Source: Planctomycetia bacterium (lineage in GTDB: Bacteria; Planctomycetota; Planctomycetia; Gemmatales; Gemmataceae). From it: a stretch of DNA of 64,000 nucleotides. This document shows positions 1-8,567 of the stretch, in pieces (the first letter of the stretch is position 1; every line of letters starts with the position of its first letter). The stretch spans positions 1-64,000 of the forward strand of contig SYHD01000275.1 of NCBI GenBank assembly GCA_005799265.1, given 5' to 3'. Below the pieces are notes generated by a model. The model ran no database searches. It had not been told where the DNA came from and was given only the letters and a program-made list of their open reading frames with translations. A program made the position numbers and the translations under genes.

Positions 1-76
1 AACACCGTCAGCATCCTTTGCCTCCGTTTCCAAAATTGCCCAGGCGACGGGCCTTATTGGAACGGAAGCGGCTGGG

Positions 77-664
77 GTGGGTCCAGATTGGACGCCGATT
101 TTAGCGTGGGGGGTGGGTCCCTTTTGCGCGCCGATTACCACCATTTTCAGCGAGGCGGATGCAACCCGGCTTTATCAGGTCGTCGAATCCTTCGAGGCGG
201 CCTGGCAATCCGGCCGTCAGCCGAGCATGAACGATTTCTTGCCTACGGATGCGCCCCTGCGTCAGGCGGTATTGCACAAGCTGGTCTTCGTGGACCTGGA
301 ATATCGCTTGCGGGCCGGCAAAGCCGTTCGCGTCGAAACTTGTCTAGCGCGTTACCCGGAACTTGCGGCGGATCACGAGACCGTCATTGAACTAATCACC
401 TGGGAATACACGTTGCGCCGCCGCCAGGATCCTGGTGTTTCGGCCGCAGAATACCGAGAGCGCTTACCCGATTTCGCCCTGCCGACTGAAATGGCCGAGC
501 GGGCGGCCGAACTCAACTCGCTACGCAATGACCTGGCGGCTTCGCGGCTACCTGGAGTTGAGCCCGCGGATCTTCCGGACGCGCAGGAGAGGTTGGTGCA
601 TGCGACGGCGGATCCCATCGATCGGCCCGGCGACGATCCGTCGGACCTTCCTGAAATTCAATAG
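77..664 (+). CDS. Protein resembling the N-terminal region of planctomycete Ser/Thr kinases; no kinase domain
   Basis: The segment FEAAWQSGRQPSMNDFLP followed by a Leu-rich stretch and LEYRLRAGKAVRVE resembles the non-catalytic N-terminal region that precedes the kinase domain in many planctomycete Ser/Thr kinases. The frame stops after an acidic Pro/Asp-rich tail, and no glycine loop, HRD or DFG motif follows. It is therefore either a stand-alone regulatory relative or the stump of a broken kinase gene. The ORF-track start is a GTG without a clear ribosome site, and the homology-like part begins near residue 25, so the true start is uncertain. The 76 bases before it show no feature I recognise. 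Confidence 0.4.
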   Translation: MGPDWTPILAWGVGPFCAPITTIFSEADATRLYQVVESFEAAWQSGRQPSMNDFLPTDAPLRQAVLHKLVFVDLEYRLRAGKAVRVETCLARYPELAADHETVIELITWEYTLRRRQDPGVSAAEYRERLPDFALPTEMAERAAELNSLRNDLAASRLPGVEPADLPDAQERLVHATADPIDRPGDDPSDLPEIQ

Positions 665-710
665 GTGTTTGGCCTGTGCAAAAAAATTCGACAAAGACAT
701 GGAGACCGCT

Positions 711-1139
711 ATGCTTCGATACGTTATCTTGCTCTGCCTCGGAATCGTGTGTCTTGCGCCGTTGACCTCTGCCCAGGCGCCAGGCCAACGGCAGTATTAC
801 GCCGCCTGGAACAAGCACACCACGAAGAACTATTACTACCGCAACTACTACTTCAAGAAATCCGCCGACGACGAGAAATACACCTATCATTACGCGCTCT
901 ACTACCCATCCCGGGGTAAGCGGATTTTCATGTACAATCCTCATGCACGCAAATACTGGGGTGCATGGGAAGGGGACAAATACTCGTTGCTGTCCAAGGA
1001 CAAACAAAAAGCATCGCTCGACGAAATTGCCGCGGATGGTAATCGGGTCGTAATTCGGGAAAAAGGGGACGCTCATGGCGTGGATGTCCTGGCTGCCCGC
1101 CGCGTTTTCACTTCTTGCGGCTCTTGGGCTTGTCGATAG
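711..1139 (+). CDS. Tyr-rich secreted protein, C-terminus replaced by IS66-remnant sequence
   Basis: The ATG at 711 follows GGAG with 6-nt spacing; an in-frame ATG at 699 is possible. Residues 1-20 form a signal peptide ending in TSAQA. The mature part is very Tyr-rich (YYYRNYYFKK, YNPHARKYWG), a pattern known from small secreted planctomycete proteins of unknown function. The recognisable family part runs to about SLDEI, near base 1028. The last 30 or so residues are antisense to an IS66 transposase remnant, so the original C-terminus is lost. Function is unknown; an envelope or extracellular role is inferred from the signal peptide only. Confidence 0.6.
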   Translation: MLRYVILLCLGIVCLAPLTSAQAPGQRQYYAAWNKHTTKNYYYRNYYFKKSADDEKYTYHYALYYPSRGKRIFMYNPHARKYWGAWEGDKYSLLSKDKQKASLDEIAADGNRVVIREKGDAHGVDVLAARRVFTSCGSWACR

Positions 1140-1300
1140 GATTCTTGACGATATCGCTGGAAGGCGGTTTGGAGGAGTTGGTGGAGTTTTTCTTGGCGGT
1201 GGCAAGTTGCGCGCAGATTAGCAACTTCGACGCAGAGTTGCTCTACGACTTGCATCAGAGTGGCGCATCCTGCGCGCGTTGGCGTCCCCGCGTTCGTCAT
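1028..1300 (-). pseudogene. IS66-family transposase (TnpC) N-terminal fragment
   Basis: The minus strand starts MTNAGTPTRAGCATL with a coiled-coil-like LMQVVEQL. After a one-base frameshift it reads KKNSTNSSKPPSSD, the characteristic N-terminal motif of IS66 TnpC. An in-frame stop follows, then KRGGQPGHPRHERP, the next IS66 landmark. The rest of the transposase is missing; the left boundary near 1030-1060 is where the Tyr-rich gene resumes. The fragment is dead (frameshift, stop, truncation). Its upstream end lies in the 140-bp repeat also found at 21.2 kb. Confidence 0.75.
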
Positions 1301-1365
1301 GACGCGATAGCATACTCAATCGCCGAAAACGTGACAATCGGGATCGGCAAGGTGTGAGCGATTAC
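1226..1365. repeat. Left copy of the 140-bp direct repeat (IS66 end)
   Basis: These 140 bases match 21211-21350 in the same orientation with five mismatches. The repeat contains the start of the IS66 transposase fragment and the element's terminal sequence. Read on the minus strand the outer end is GTAATCGCTCACACC, fitting the GTAA start usual for IS66-family ends. The terminal TAA is also the stop codon of the neighbouring P-type ATPase-like gene. Confidence 0.9.
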
Positions 1366-3437
1366 CATCTAGCGATTTGCGCATCGCGCAGCCAGCGTGA
1401 AGCGCCGCGATAAACGGTGAAAACTCCGAGGTTGGTCAGCAACACCGCATGTAAGCCCGTGAAGCCCAGCGTGAACGCTCCGACCACAGAGCACAGGTTG
1501 GGAATCAGTGTGCGCGTATAGACAGCTCGGCGGCGCAGCGTGTATTGGCGGGATATGTCCCAGAGGCCCGCAAGGGCTGACAAGTCACGGCGGAGAAGGA
1601 ATGCGTCCGCCGGATCTTCGGCTTGACATACGACGTCCCCAAGTGAAATCGCCACGCTTGCCTGTCGGGCTGCCAGGTCGTTGCGGCGGCAATCTCCGAT
1701 GTAAGCCACGCGGCCTCCTTCCTGTTGGCATTCGTCAATGACAGCGCCCCGATCCAGGCTGGAACTGCAATTCCTCACGAAATCAACACCGAGTCGATCG
1801 GCCAAATCGTTGGTGCGGACCGGCGTTCGATCTGAGATCAAGCCGATTTGCAATTTTCCGTCCGACCGAAGCTGGACGAGGGCTTTCGCCAGGATATTGA
1901 GGAATTGGGGATCAGGCCGGAGGTTCTCCCCAAGGTCGATGAGCACCGTATCAATCGTTCCAATGCGCGCAAAGACATCGACGTTTCGAATGACAATGCC
2001 CCGGTCCAATCCCCGGGTGATGTCTTCGAGAGTGCCCAGCGGCGCTATCATGCCTGGACCGGTAGCATAGTCAGGGCGCAGTACAGCCAATGCGGTATTG
2101 ATATCTCCTACCAAAAGGCCGAGCCCGGCCGTCGCAAGCGTCGGAGCGGAAAGATTGCGAGAAAAAGGTTCTCCTCTGCTACTGAGCGATGCCTTCGCTG
2201 GCGTCGTGGCTGCATGAACGACCGTGGCAATGGCGTGAGCGCGAGTCTGAACTCCCACCGATTCGACGCGCACGCTCAACTCTCCTTCAAACACGAGACT
2301 GTTCGCGTAAACCTGGTCACCGGGCTCTTTCCATGCGTGGTCCACGGCTCCCCGGACAAGCCGTTCATCCACCCGAGCGCGGCCGCTGCTGACGACTCCG
2401 TCGACGGGAATCAATCCGCCGCTCCGAACAGCAAGGACATCGCCTGGTTGGACCGCATCGATGGGGACTTCCCAATGCCGGTCGTCTCGGCACACGCTCG
2501 CGAAATGCGCCTGCCGGCGAATTCGCGTCAATAGATGATTCTGAGCGGTCGCCACACGTCGGTGGTACAAGCGATCCCAGAAATTGACCAGACTGGCCAT
2601 GAGGGCGGCAGGGAAGAACATCCCACTTGCCAACGTCAAGCCAGCGATTGCCGAATACACCGTTGCCGGCCCAGGCCGAAGCTGGCGTAACTCCCGTGCC
2701 GCTTCGCCGAACTTGCGGAGATTGCTCCAAACCAATACTCCTGCGCTAAGCGGCGCTACCATGGGGCTGACGAAATCCGCCATGAGAGACAATCCCAAAT
2801 TGGAATTATCGACCAACACGGCTCGGTTGTGATTTGCGATGCTTCCGGACTGTAAATCGGTCAGATCCTTTAACAGTCCTTCAACGACGTACAACAATTG
2901 TCGCAGCGTCAGAGCACTTTCGTCATAAGAAACGAGCAGAGTTCCAGTGTGGCTGTTAGCGCTCGCTTGCGTCACTCCATGGACCGCGCGGAGTTCATTC
3001 TCGATATGCTGAGCTGCTTCGTATTTGCGCCATATTTCATCATGGCGCAGGCGGACTCGACCCGGAAGGCTATGGACGATCTTCCACGTCGAAATCCCGG
3101 CTTCATACCGGAAAATGCTTACCGAACTGGGACGGCTACGCCGAAGGCAAAGACTCTCAGCTGCGGAAGCATGTGATGGGTTCGGTTGGCCAAGCGCAAC
3201 GGCGAGGCGTCTCAAAAAGGTCCCAGAGGCTTGCTCGACGGAATGAAAGAGGATTGCGCGGCCACGAACCGGATCAATAGAAATTTCACGGAGGTTTTCA
3301 AGCTCAAGAACGCGATTCAAAAAACCACGACAGGATGCAGCCGCGGGTTCCGTGAAGATCCCAGGTTCGTCGAGTTGCACTTCCCCGTTGCCGCCTGACC
3401 GGGCTGCGGGAAATGATATGCGGGCCTGGCGTATCAT
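1362..3437 (-). CDS. Degenerate P-type ATPase (pseudo-ATPase) with N-terminal HMA-like domains
   Basis: The protein follows the layout of the intact ATPase at 3771-6374. In ORF-track numbering (these start 7 residues before the ATG chosen here), an HMA-like domain with Cys lies at about 25-90, a second HMA-like domain opens with HSLPGRVRLRH near 128, and membrane segments lie at about 215-310. The actuator TGES is replaced by RGAV, the FDKTGTLT site reads IDLGENLRP, the HP-containing nucleotide-binding domain is deleted, and GDGIND reads GDCRRND. It cannot be a normal ATP-driven pump. The ATG at 3437 has GGA upstream; the ORF-track start is a TTG. The last Trp codon and the stop lie in the IS66 end, so about 20 C-terminal residues are missing relative to the paralogue. 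A role as regulatory or structural partner of the active ATPase is inferred. Confidence 0.85.
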   Translation of the reverse strand: MIRQARISFPAARSGGNGEVQLDEPGIFTEPAAASCRGFLNRVLELENLREISIDPVRGRAILFHSVEQASGTFLRRLAVALGQPNPSHASAAESLCLRRSRPSSVSIFRYEAGISTWKIVHSLPGRVRLRHDEIWRKYEAAQHIENELRAVHGVTQASANSHTGTLLVSYDESALTLRQLLYVVEGLLKDLTDLQSGSIANHNRAVLVDNSNLGLSLMADFVSPMVAPLSAGVLVWSNLRKFGEAARELRQLRPGPATVYSAIAGLTLASGMFFPAALMASLVNFWDRLYHRRVATAQNHLLTRIRRQAHFASVCRDDRHWEVPIDAVQPGDVLAVRSGGLIPVDGVVSSGRARVDERLVRGAVDHAWKEPGDQVYANSLVFEGELSVRVESVGVQTRAHAIATVVHAATTPAKASLSSRGEPFSRNLSAPTLATAGLGLLVGDINTALAVLRPDYATGPGMIAPLGTLEDITRGLDRGIVIRNVDVFARIGTIDTVLIDLGENLRPDPQFLNILAKALVQLRSDGKLQIGLISDRTPVRTNDLADRLGVDFVRNCSSSLDRGAVIDECQQEGGRVAYIGDCRRNDLAARQASVAISLGDVVCQAEDPADAFLLRRDLSALAGLWDISRQYTLRRRAVYTRTLIPNLCSVVGAFTLGFTGLHAVLLTNLGVFTVYRGASRWLRDAQIARW

Positions 3438-3520
3438 GGTAATTCCGGCCGTTTCCAAAAGCGCAAGGGGCCGCTATTCTGCCTGGCACCAGTCCTTTTC
3501 TGGAATTTCCTGGTGCTCAT

Positions 3521-3742
3521 TTAGCTTGCGCTAGCGGGGCGGTGTAATGAGATCCATTGCTCGTATGCCAAGGATCCGACGAATCCCCATCGCAACAATC
3601 CCAGCGCCAAACGCACGACGATCAGACCGGCGAGGACGCCGAGACTGACTTCCGGAGCAAGCACGATGATTACCCCCGTCATAACCGTGGCACCCAGCGC
3701 CACGGTGAGGAGGCCCGCGATTCGAAGAGCTTTCATCAACAT
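3521..3742 (-). CDS. Small membrane protein between the two P-type ATPases
   Basis: A 73-residue protein starting MLMKALRIAGLLTVALG. The ATG at 3742 follows GAGGA at 5-nt spacing, which decides it over the longer ORF-track start. Two hydrophobic stretches (about 5-30 and 34-52) suggest two membrane passes, followed by a short tail. The stop of the active ATPase gene lies 28 bases upstream and the pseudo-ATPase begins 83 bases downstream, so all three are probably one transcript. I do not recognise the family. Being placed between an active and an inactive ATPase suggests a small subunit or adaptor, which is inference. Confidence 0.65.
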   Translation of the reverse strand: MLMKALRIAGLLTVALGATVMTGVIIVLAPEVSLGVLAGLIVVRLALGLLRWGFVGSLAYEQWISLHRPASAS

Positions 3743-3770
3743 GGATTCCTCGTCTTTTAATAGTTCCAGG

Positions 3771-6374
3771 TTACCCGCGCTGACGCGTCGCCAAACGCAG
3801 TTGTTCTTCAAGATTTTTTTGGTTCTGCAAACGGGCGACTTCACGCAAGGGCATGACGCCGTTGATCAAGGCGCCAATCGCCGCGACGTTGTTTGTCAAG
3901 ACAGACGCCATGATGCCGAAACCCATCGTGAAAACGCCACCGATGCACAAGGCGTTCGGCAGGATGATCATACCCCAGCTGCGTTTGACGTTGGCATCGA
4001 GGCGGCGTGAAATGTCGAGGAATTCGCACAGCTTGGCCAGGCTCTCTTCCATGAACACGACCTGGGCGGTGTCGGTCGCGATGGAAGTCGCCCCGCGCAA
4101 CGACACCGATACGTTGGCTTTCTTCAAGGCGATCGAGTCGTTGATGCCATCGCCGACGAAGCAAACCTTACGTCCCTGCTTTTGCAGCATTTCCACGTAG
4201 TCCGCTTTGTCCCCGGGGAGGACGCCGGCAAAATACTCGTCCATGCCGAGACTTTCCGCGAGACGGCGCGTGGGCCCTTCGTGGTCACCGGAAATGATGG
4301 CAAGGTGGCTGATGCCGCGTTTCCGCAATCCGGTGACGATTTCCTGTGCTTCCGGCCGATGCGAGGCGCGGAGTTCGAGAGCGCCCCCAAGTTCATCCCC
4401 CACCGCGACCATCACGAGCGAAAAGCCTTCGTCATGGGCTCGGTCCAGCGAGTGCTGAATTTCGGAGGGAATGGCGATGCCTTCCATCGTCATGAAACGG
4501 GCGCTGCCGACGCGAACCCTCTTTCCGTTCACCTCGACGTTGATGCCGAAACCAACGTGATATTTCGAGTCATCGGTGGTGGGCAATGGCCGTCCGAGTG
4601 TGGCGAACTTCTGCATGATGGCCTTGGCAATGGGATGTCCGAAACGATTCTCAGCGGCGGCTGCATAAGTCAGGATTTGCTCGGCATCGTGATTGCCGCA
4701 GGCGTGGATGGCGCCGACCTCCGGCACTTCGCGCGTCAACGTCCCAGTCTTGTCGAAGAGGACGGTGTCCACATCGTTCATCATTTCCATCGCCCGGCCG
4801 TCCTTGACGAGGATGCCGTGCTGGGCGCACAAGGCCAGGGAGCTGAGCATCGCGAGCGGCGCCGCCATGCGGATGCCGGTGCCAAAATCGCTATTAAGAA
4901 CAGCCGTGGCGCCGGCGGGCCCCATCGCCGCCAGAGCGACGGTACCGATGGCAAGGGTCGGCAACACGGCGCGGTCCGCCATTCGTTCCCCCTTGTTCTG
5001 GGAATCCAGCTTGTAGCCGGCCGAATCATTCAGAATGGAAGCGATCTTCGCCGACGTGGTGTCGGTACCTGCTTTTTCCACCTCGACGAACACCTTGCCC
5101 GCCACCACCATCGTCGAAGCGAACACGTGATCGCCGACAACTTTCTCCGCCGGGGTCGATTCACCGGTCAAGGCGTGCTGGTCGATCATCGCGATGCCTT
5201 CCTTGACGATCCCGTCCACAGGGACCGCCTCGCCCGTGCCGACGACGATGATGTCTTGCGGCTGGACTTGCTCCAGGGGAACTTCGATTTCTTGGCCGTC
5301 CCGGCAGAGCCAAACGAAGCGAGGCTGCTTACCGAACGCGCTCATCAATAAGCGTTTAGAACTGTCCTGGGTCATCTTGACGAGTTTACGTCCAAAACTA
5401 AGGCACCAGCAGAGTACGGACCCTGCGAAAATGGAACCGGTGCCCACGCAAGCCGAGACCACGATGGCGTCGAGCACGTCCACGCCCAGGCGCCGTTCCT
5501 TGACCAATACCTGGTACGCTTCCTTGAAGGTGTGAACGGAGGTGTAAACAAAAACGCCCGTGGCGAGCGGCCATAGAGGCGGCGCCAAGAATTGGGCCGC
5601 TGCCGCCAACGGCACGGACAAGGTGCAGATCGGCAAGTTAAGATCGTTCGGGTCAGGCCGGCCCACATTTTCCACTCGATCCAGGGCGCTGTTGAGGACC
5701 TCCAGCACCTGGTCGCGGCGAATCTGTTGTTCGTTGTAAGCGACCAACACCGTTCCCGTGGCGGGATTCGCCTTGTAGTTATCGATCCCCATCACGCTCA
5801 TCAATTCGCGTTCAATCGACTGGCAAACCTCGCTTCGGCGGTAGAGAACTTCATTCCACAGACGTATCCGGCCCGGCAACTCATGGCGCACCTCCCATTT
5901 CGACACGACCGCGCCTTGACGGAACAACCGTAATTCACCCGCCGCATTCGGTTGCCAGCGCACTTTTCGGGGAGCCGGTCCTGGAGTCTTATGAACGTCG
6001 CCATTGCCGCTTCCACTTCCATCCCCATCTGGCGTATGCCCATTTGGCCCGAGACCATGGCCTACCTTGCCGTTGGGGCGTCCGCTGCCAGGACGTACGG
6101 ACACGTGAGTGCCGGATGCTGCTTTTCCATTCGTACTCGCCAGCAGACTCGCAAGAATCTTGTCGAGAGTTTGTTGCCGGGTCGCCGTTAACGGACAGTA
6201 GCTGATCTGCGCATGGGAACGGCTTCCCTGGACCTCGACACTTCGAACCGGCTCCGCAAGCAGAATTCTGTCTAGGAACGATTGACAGAGATCTCCTGAC
6301 GGGTCAGAGAATAGAACGCGGCTTCGAAGCTCAATAGTGCCTTCGCGAGGGTACGCAACGGAGATATCAATCAC
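3771..6374 (-). CDS. P1B-like P-type ATPase with two N-terminal HMA-like domains
   Basis: An 867-residue pump. Residues 10-78 form an HMA-like domain shared with three other island proteins, then comes a Gly/Asn-rich linker (about 80-140). A second HMA-like domain at about 160-235 opens with HELPGRIRL. Membrane segments follow, then TGES (about 403), FDKTGTLT (about 540), an HP motif (GHPIA, about 579) and GDGINDS (about 741), so the catalytic cycle should work. The M4 position normally holding CPC or another CPx motif reads RMAAPLAML, so the transported ion is not predictable. The start is a GTG with AGAGGA upstream. It is the first gene of a group with the small membrane protein and the pseudo-ATPase. 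The HMA type with a basic PGR-x-R strand matches what has been called HMA_2 or CoBaHMA. Confidence 0.9.
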   Translation of the reverse strand: MIDISVAYPREGTIELRSRVLFSDPSGDLCQSFLDRILLAEPVRSVEVQGSRSHAQISYCPLTATRQQTLDKILASLLASTNGKAASGTHVSVRPGSGRPNGKVGHGLGPNGHTPDGDGSGSGNGDVHKTPGPAPRKVRWQPNAAGELRLFRQGAVVSKWEVRHELPGRIRLWNEVLYRRSEVCQSIERELMSVMGIDNYKANPATGTVLVAYNEQQIRRDQVLEVLNSALDRVENVGRPDPNDLNLPICTLSVPLAAAAQFLAPPLWPLATGVFVYTSVHTFKEAYQVLVKERRLGVDVLDAIVVSACVGTGSIFAGSVLCWCLSFGRKLVKMTQDSSKRLLMSAFGKQPRFVWLCRDGQEIEVPLEQVQPQDIIVVGTGEAVPVDGIVKEGIAMIDQHALTGESTPAEKVVGDHVFASTMVVAGKVFVEVEKAGTDTTSAKIASILNDSAGYKLDSQNKGERMADRAVLPTLAIGTVALAAMGPAGATAVLNSDFGTGIRMAAPLAMLSSLALCAQHGILVKDGRAMEMMNDVDTVLFDKTGTLTREVPEVGAIHACGNHDAEQILTYAAAAENRFGHPIAKAIMQKFATLGRPLPTTDDSKYHVGFGINVEVNGKRVRVGSARFMTMEGIAIPSEIQHSLDRAHDEGFSLVMVAVGDELGGALELRASHRPEAQEIVTGLRKRGISHLAIISGDHEGPTRRLAESLGMDEYFAGVLPGDKADYVEMLQKQGRKVCFVGDGINDSIALKKANVSVSLRGATSIATDTAQVVFMEESLAKLCEFLDISRRLDANVKRSWGMIILPNALCIGGVFTMGFGIMASVLTNNVAAIGALINGVMPLREVARLQNQKNLEEQLRLATRQRG

Positions 6375-6450
6375 TAGATAAAGTCCTCTCTGGGCGGATC
6401 ACGCCCACTGGTCGGCTCAAGGAATTCCAATGGAGGAATGAACGCTCGCC

Positions 6451-6843
6451 CTACGCGGGGACGGGAGCAACAGAGAGCCCGCCAACGGAATCAAGCGACC
6501 CGGACGTTGCGATTTTTCCGGCCCATTGGTCGCGAAGTTTGTGAACGGAATCCGCTGCTGCCTGGGCCCCGTCCACCAAGCCGTGGCAAATGACGTTGTC
6601 TTTGGGCACGAAGCTGAGCACCAAGAACGTCGGGAACATGATGCCGTAGGACATGCAGTAACAGGTGGTGTAGATGGTCTTCGAGACGGCGCGGGCAGTG
6701 GTTTCGGCAACGAGTTGCGCGCTCCTTTGAGCATCCGCAGCGCCGGAGCGAATGCCCTTGGATGCCAAAGTCATTGCCGTGGCGTCCCGTTGCGTTTGGG
6801 CGGAGGCCAGTGTCTGGGTATTCACGGCAGGATCGGTGCTCAT
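6451..6843 (-). CDS. Small protein with the YG-x-x-FP ... GL-x-DG domain, copy 1
   Basis: The ATG at 6843 follows AAGGAG and gives a 130-residue protein (MSTDPAVN...). The first 65 residues are Ala/Ser/Gln/Thr-rich. A hydrophobic domain follows, TIYTTCYCMSYGIMFPTFLV, then CHGLVDGAQAAADSV, and a short Pro/Val tail ending PVPA. A nearly identical protein is encoded at 11049-11426, and the same domain occurs in three other island proteins. One membrane-inserted or re-entrant segment is likely. The gene precedes the active ATPase by 76 bases and follows a LuxR-type regulator gene. Function is unknown. Confidence 0.7.
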   Translation of the reverse strand: MSTDPAVNTQTLASAQTQRDATAMTLASKGIRSGAADAQRSAQLVAETTARAVSKTIYTTCYCMSYGIMFPTFLVLSFVPKDNVICHGLVDGAQAAADSVHKLRDQWAGKIATSGSLDSVGGLSVAPVPA

Positions 6844-7007
6844 GGATGTCTCCTTGCTCTTTTGGTGCAAACCAACCATTCTTTGCGTAGCTCAAACATC
6901 GAGAAGCGACGCCGCTTCCCCAACTTCAACACGTCAAAGCATTTCCACAAACAAGTCACAAGAAAAGGACCGGCCTGGACGAGAAAACGCCACAACCGGG
7001 CGCGTAA

Positions 7008-7691
7008 TCAGTGCAGCAACACCCAAACAATTGCCCGAAACGCTAACTCGGTGCTGTTGTGAATTCCCAGCTTGGTACGCATGCGCTCTCGGTACGTTTC
7101 CACGGTGTGAACACTCACGTCGAGTTTGCGGGCGATGCGACGCGTCGTCTCCCCGCGCCCAATCAATTCAAAAACTTCGAACTCGCGCTGCGTTAGCGCA
7201 TGGAGTGGATTGGGGGGAACGTTTTGGTTGGCGTCCGCGACTTCGCACAGCATCTTTTGGGCAATCGTCGGACTGACAAACATTCGGCCTTCCGCCAGCT
7301 CGCAAAGGCCGTACAGAATCTCGTCCGCGCCTGCGCCGTTGCCCATGTAACCCGCTGCGCCCGCGTTGAGCGCCAACCCCGCATACAGAGAATCCTCGTA
7401 ATTGGAGGTGACCAAAATACGATGCCTGGAGTTGGCTTGTTTCATTCGGGCGATAAAATCCAGCCCCATGCCGTTCTTGAGCGACATGGACAATAGGACC
7501 AGGTCTGGGTTGTGAATCTTGACATCGGCGATCGCTTCCTCGGGGGTGGCGGATTCCTTGCAGATCGAAAAACACGGTTGCTCGCGCAGCAGATTCACTG
7601 CTCCCAGCCGCGCCAGGGAACTATCGCTTACGATGTGAACTGTCTTCGGGAGAACGCCGGGTTCACCGGTTCGGCGCAGAAATGGGTGCAT
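7008..7691 (-). CDS. LuxR/NarL-type regulator with degenerate receiver domain, copy 1
   Basis: The C-terminal 60 residues are a LuxR-type helix-turn-helix (LTQREFEVFELIGRGETTRR ... VSVHTVETYRERM). The N-terminal domain aligns with NarL-type receivers, but the phospho-acceptor Asp is Ser (LVLLSMSLKNG), the first Asp of the acidic pair is Ser (IVSDSS), and the conserved Lys reads GN (GYMGNG). It should not be phosphorylated in the usual way, and no histidine kinase is nearby. The ATG at 7691 matches the start of the paralogue at 11675-12358. It probably controls the adjoining island genes, by inference from position. Confidence 0.85.
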   Translation of the reverse strand: MHPFLRRTGEPGVLPKTVHIVSDSSLARLGAVNLLREQPCFSICKESATPEEAIADVKIHNPDLVLLSMSLKNGMGLDFIARMKQANSRHRILVTSNYEDSLYAGLALNAGAAGYMGNGAGADEILYGLCELAEGRMFVSPTIAQKMLCEVADANQNVPPNPLHALTQREFEVFELIGRGETTRRIARKLDVSVHTVETYRERMRTKLGIHNSTELAFRAIVWVLLH

Positions 7692-7928
7692 GACTGCGCT
7701 CCAGTGGGAAAAACGGCGGACTACGTCGTTTTTCCTGGTTCCTATGTGATTCTCCCAAGAGGAGATCCTATCCTTGACAGGGTTTCGCAATGGGAGAGAG
7801 TATCTAATGTAGTAATTTAAGAAACCAGATCAGCCGAGGAGTCGGAATTAACCGGATTGAGGTGTAGTGGAAATCCTGACAAGAAAGTGATGCCGGGGCA
7901 GAAGGTCGGAGGTTCGCACGCAAACAGA

Positions 7929-8513
7929 CTAACTGCCCCCTTTTCGCATGCGCTCTACGGAATCCTTTGCAGCAATAGCGCCCTCCCGCAATCCCCGGCT
8001 CACGGGGTTGTCTGGCAGCATTTCCATGAGGAGGCACGTCGGAAACGCCACGCCATAACCCACGGCATAACCCGCAGTGTAGGCGATTCTTGACAATACG
8101 TCGGTCGGTGCCGACGCCGGTGTCTTATCAGGCGGCCCCTTGACTTCGGCTTCGGCTGCCGCAGCCGCGACTGCGGCGGCAAGAGCGGCGAATGCGTCGG
8201 CGGAACTGGGTTCAGATGGACCGGACGGCGCTTCCGAAACGGAACCCAAAAAGGAAGCCGCCAGATCCTGAAGGGTTGTTGTTTTCACAGCTTCCTTCAC
8301 CTGCGTTTCCGGAATAGGATCCGATTTTTTCGGTGCAGTTTGCGGCGTGGGAGATTGTATACTCCGGCGGTCCCTTGTATCCGGCGATGGTTGGCGAATC
8401 TCGAATACAGCATGTACGCGGCAGTATTTCGACCCGGGTTGAGCCGGATTCTGGCAGCGCGTATTTCGCTTGGTCATCGCCTTGCACAACATCAGTTCAT
8501 CCTCTGCTTGCAT
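7929..8513 (-). CDS. Cys/His-knuckle protein fused to the YG-x-x-FP ... GL-x-DG domain
   Basis: The N-terminus has CKAMTKRNTRCQNPAQPGSK followed by YCRVH, a C-x8-C-x10-C-x2-H motif of the short zinc-knuckle type. A Pro/Ser-rich linker and an Ala-rich stretch (AAAVAAAAAEAE) follow. Residues 142-190 carry the island's recurrent domain (YAVGYGVAFPTCLL ... GLREGAIAAKDSV). The start may be the ATG at 8513 or an in-frame ATG at 8492 preceded by GAGGATGAACTG. The knuckle suggests zinc binding or a protein contact; no catalytic motif is seen. The gene lies 54 bases downstream of the HMA-like/YbaN gene. Confidence 0.65.
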   Translation of the reverse strand: MQAEDELMLCKAMTKRNTRCQNPAQPGSKYCRVHAVFEIRQPSPDTRDRRSIQSPTPQTAPKKSDPIPETQVKEAVKTTTLQDLAASFLGSVSEAPSGPSEPSSADAFAALAAAVAAAAAEAEVKGPPDKTPASAPTDVLSRIAYTAGYAVGYGVAFPTCLLMEMLPDNPVSRGLREGAIAAKDSVERMRKGGS

Positions 8514-8567
8514 CGCCTACCCAGCGTGAAGCCAATAATCATTACGAGTGATTACAGTCAGCATACC

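Noticed and set aside
435-710. N-terminal extension of the Tyr-rich ORF
   Set aside because: The signal peptide and the GGAG site point to the ATG at 711; the extension is another frame of the upstream gene.
4182-5351. 389-residue plus-strand ORF
   Set aside because: It is antisense to the intact P-type ATPase, whose motifs are unambiguous.
7008-7691. Regulator as a normal response regulator
   Set aside because: The phospho-acceptor Asp and one acidic-pair residue are missing, and no histidine kinase gene is present.
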